A DNA stretch of 6,921 bases from positions 1 to 6,921 of the forward strand of contig JAISDF010000110.1 of the NCBI GenBank assembly GCA_031265025.1, given 5' to 3'. The notes below the pieces were generated by a model. That model ran no database searches, was not told where the DNA came from, and saw only the letters and a program-made list of their open reading frames with translations. Positions 6,400 to 6,921 of the stretch are shown here, piece after piece. This stretch comes from Spirochaetaceae bacterium (GTDB taxonomy: Bacteria > Spirochaetota > Spirochaetia > Treponematales > Breznakiellaceae). How positions within the stretch are numbered: the first letter of the stretch is position 1; each line of letters starts with the position of its first letter. Position numbers and translations under genes: made by a program.

Positions 6400-6902
6400 G
6401 TTTCAATCTCCTGAAAAAGAACGCCGGATGCCCAGGCGCTGATACTTTCTCCCGTCTTCAGCAGGGCTTCCTCTTCGGCAGGCCCAAAACGTCCCGGCCG
6501 GGGACTGTCCACGTCAAGAACGGCGAATACTTCCCCGGATCTAAACAGGGGAACGACGATTTCGGAAACGGAAGCCGAATCACAGGCAATGTGGCCGGGA
6601 AAGTTATGGACATCGGGAACCACGATGTGCTTCCTGTCAAGAACAGCCCTGCCGCAGACGCCCTTTCCTTCCTCAATACGGCCGCAGGCCGGCAGTCCCT
6701 GAAAGGGTCCAAGGACGAGGGTTCTTCCCTTTAGAAGATAAAAACCCGCCCAGTTTACATCATCGAGATACCAGCGCACCACCGCCGAGGCGTTGGCAAG
6801 ACCGGAGATAAGATCATCGTCGCCTTCAAGCAACGCTTCAACCGCAGCGGGAAGCCGGCAAAGTCCTTCCTCCGCCCTTCCTTCTTTCCGCGCATCAAAC
6901 AT
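6396..6902 (-). CDS. msrC: GAF-domain free methionine-(R)-sulfoxide reductase (fRMsr, MsrC/YebR type)
   Basis: fRMsr reduces free, not protein-bound, methionine-R-sulfoxide. From ATG 6902 the protein is 168 residues, a single GAF domain of the usual family length. NWAGFYLL (50-57), LGPFQGLPACGRI (64-76), GKGVCGRA (79-86) and FPGHIACD (101-108) are characteristic. The three family cysteines, C73, C83 and C107, correspond to C84, C94 and C118 of the Escherichia coli enzyme. SEIVVPL (113-119) and LDVDS (129-133) also match. I prefer ATG 6902 because GGGGG lies 5 bases upstream; an in-frame GTG at 6914 would add 4 residues. It overlaps msrA by 4 bases and precedes it in the operon. The promoter must lie beyond the window end, which is only 19 bases upstream. 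Confidence 0.93.
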   Translation of the reverse strand: MFDARKEGRAEEGLCRLPAAVEALLEGDDDLISGLANASAVVRWYLDDVNWAGFYLLKGRTLVLGPFQGLPACGRIEEGKGVCGRAVLDRKHIVVPDVHNFPGHIACDSASVSEIVVPLFRSGEVFAVLDVDSPRPGRFGPAEEEALLKTGESISAWASGVLFQEIET

Positions 6903-6921
6903 TTTATCCCCCACCCGTCCG

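Noticed and set aside
5707..6414. Plus-strand open frame of 235 codons across msrA
   Set aside because: It is the antisense shadow of msrA, whose catalytic motifs are clear on the minus strand.

Overview
The window is 6,921 bases of GC-rich bacterial DNA, roughly 55-60% G+C by eye. It is densely coded: five protein genes and no RNA genes, mobile elements or CRISPR arrays that I can see. The gene set suggests an anaerobic or microaerophilic bacterium: a large adenosylcobalamin-dependent (class II) ribonucleotide reductase, a glycosyltransferase of the 'IALIHYH...GGV' type and a HAD hydrolase with a DLYGTL motif. My impression is a spirochaete of the Treponema group, but this rests on remembered protein similarity and no search was run.

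Left part (1-1844, minus strand): a HAD-superfamily hydrolase, cut by the window edge, lies downstream of a GT-B fold family 4-like glycosyltransferase. The two genes overlap by 8 bases (ATGACTAG), so they are very probably one translationally coupled operon. A good sigma-70-like promoter for the pair lies at 1898-1926.

Middle: the divergent intergenic region (1845-2155) carries that promoter. For the plus strand it holds a long leader with a candidate NrdR operator, a perfect 12-bp inverted repeat that competes with a second hairpin, and a possible long-range helix that would cover the ribosome binding site of the next gene. Then comes nrdJ (2156-5743, plus strand), a full-length 1,195-residue B12-dependent ribonucleotide reductase. 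It has the catalytic cysteines, a TSCPD domain and a cysteine-rich redox tail.

Right part: a 134-base convergent spacer (5744-5877) with GC-rich hairpins. It is followed on the minus strand by msrA (peptide methionine-S-sulfoxide reductase) and, upstream of it, a GAF-domain free methionine-(R)-sulfoxide reductase. Those two overlap by 4 bases (ATGA) and form a methionine-oxidation repair operon covering two different substrates.

Functionally, the right half combines O2-independent deoxyribonucleotide synthesis with repair of oxidised methionine, which would suit an anaerobe meeting occasional oxygen. The left half is a glycan or glycoside module of unknown product. I do not see a clear novel defence, mobile or biosynthetic system. 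The most interesting unexplained sequence is the structured nrdJ leader.
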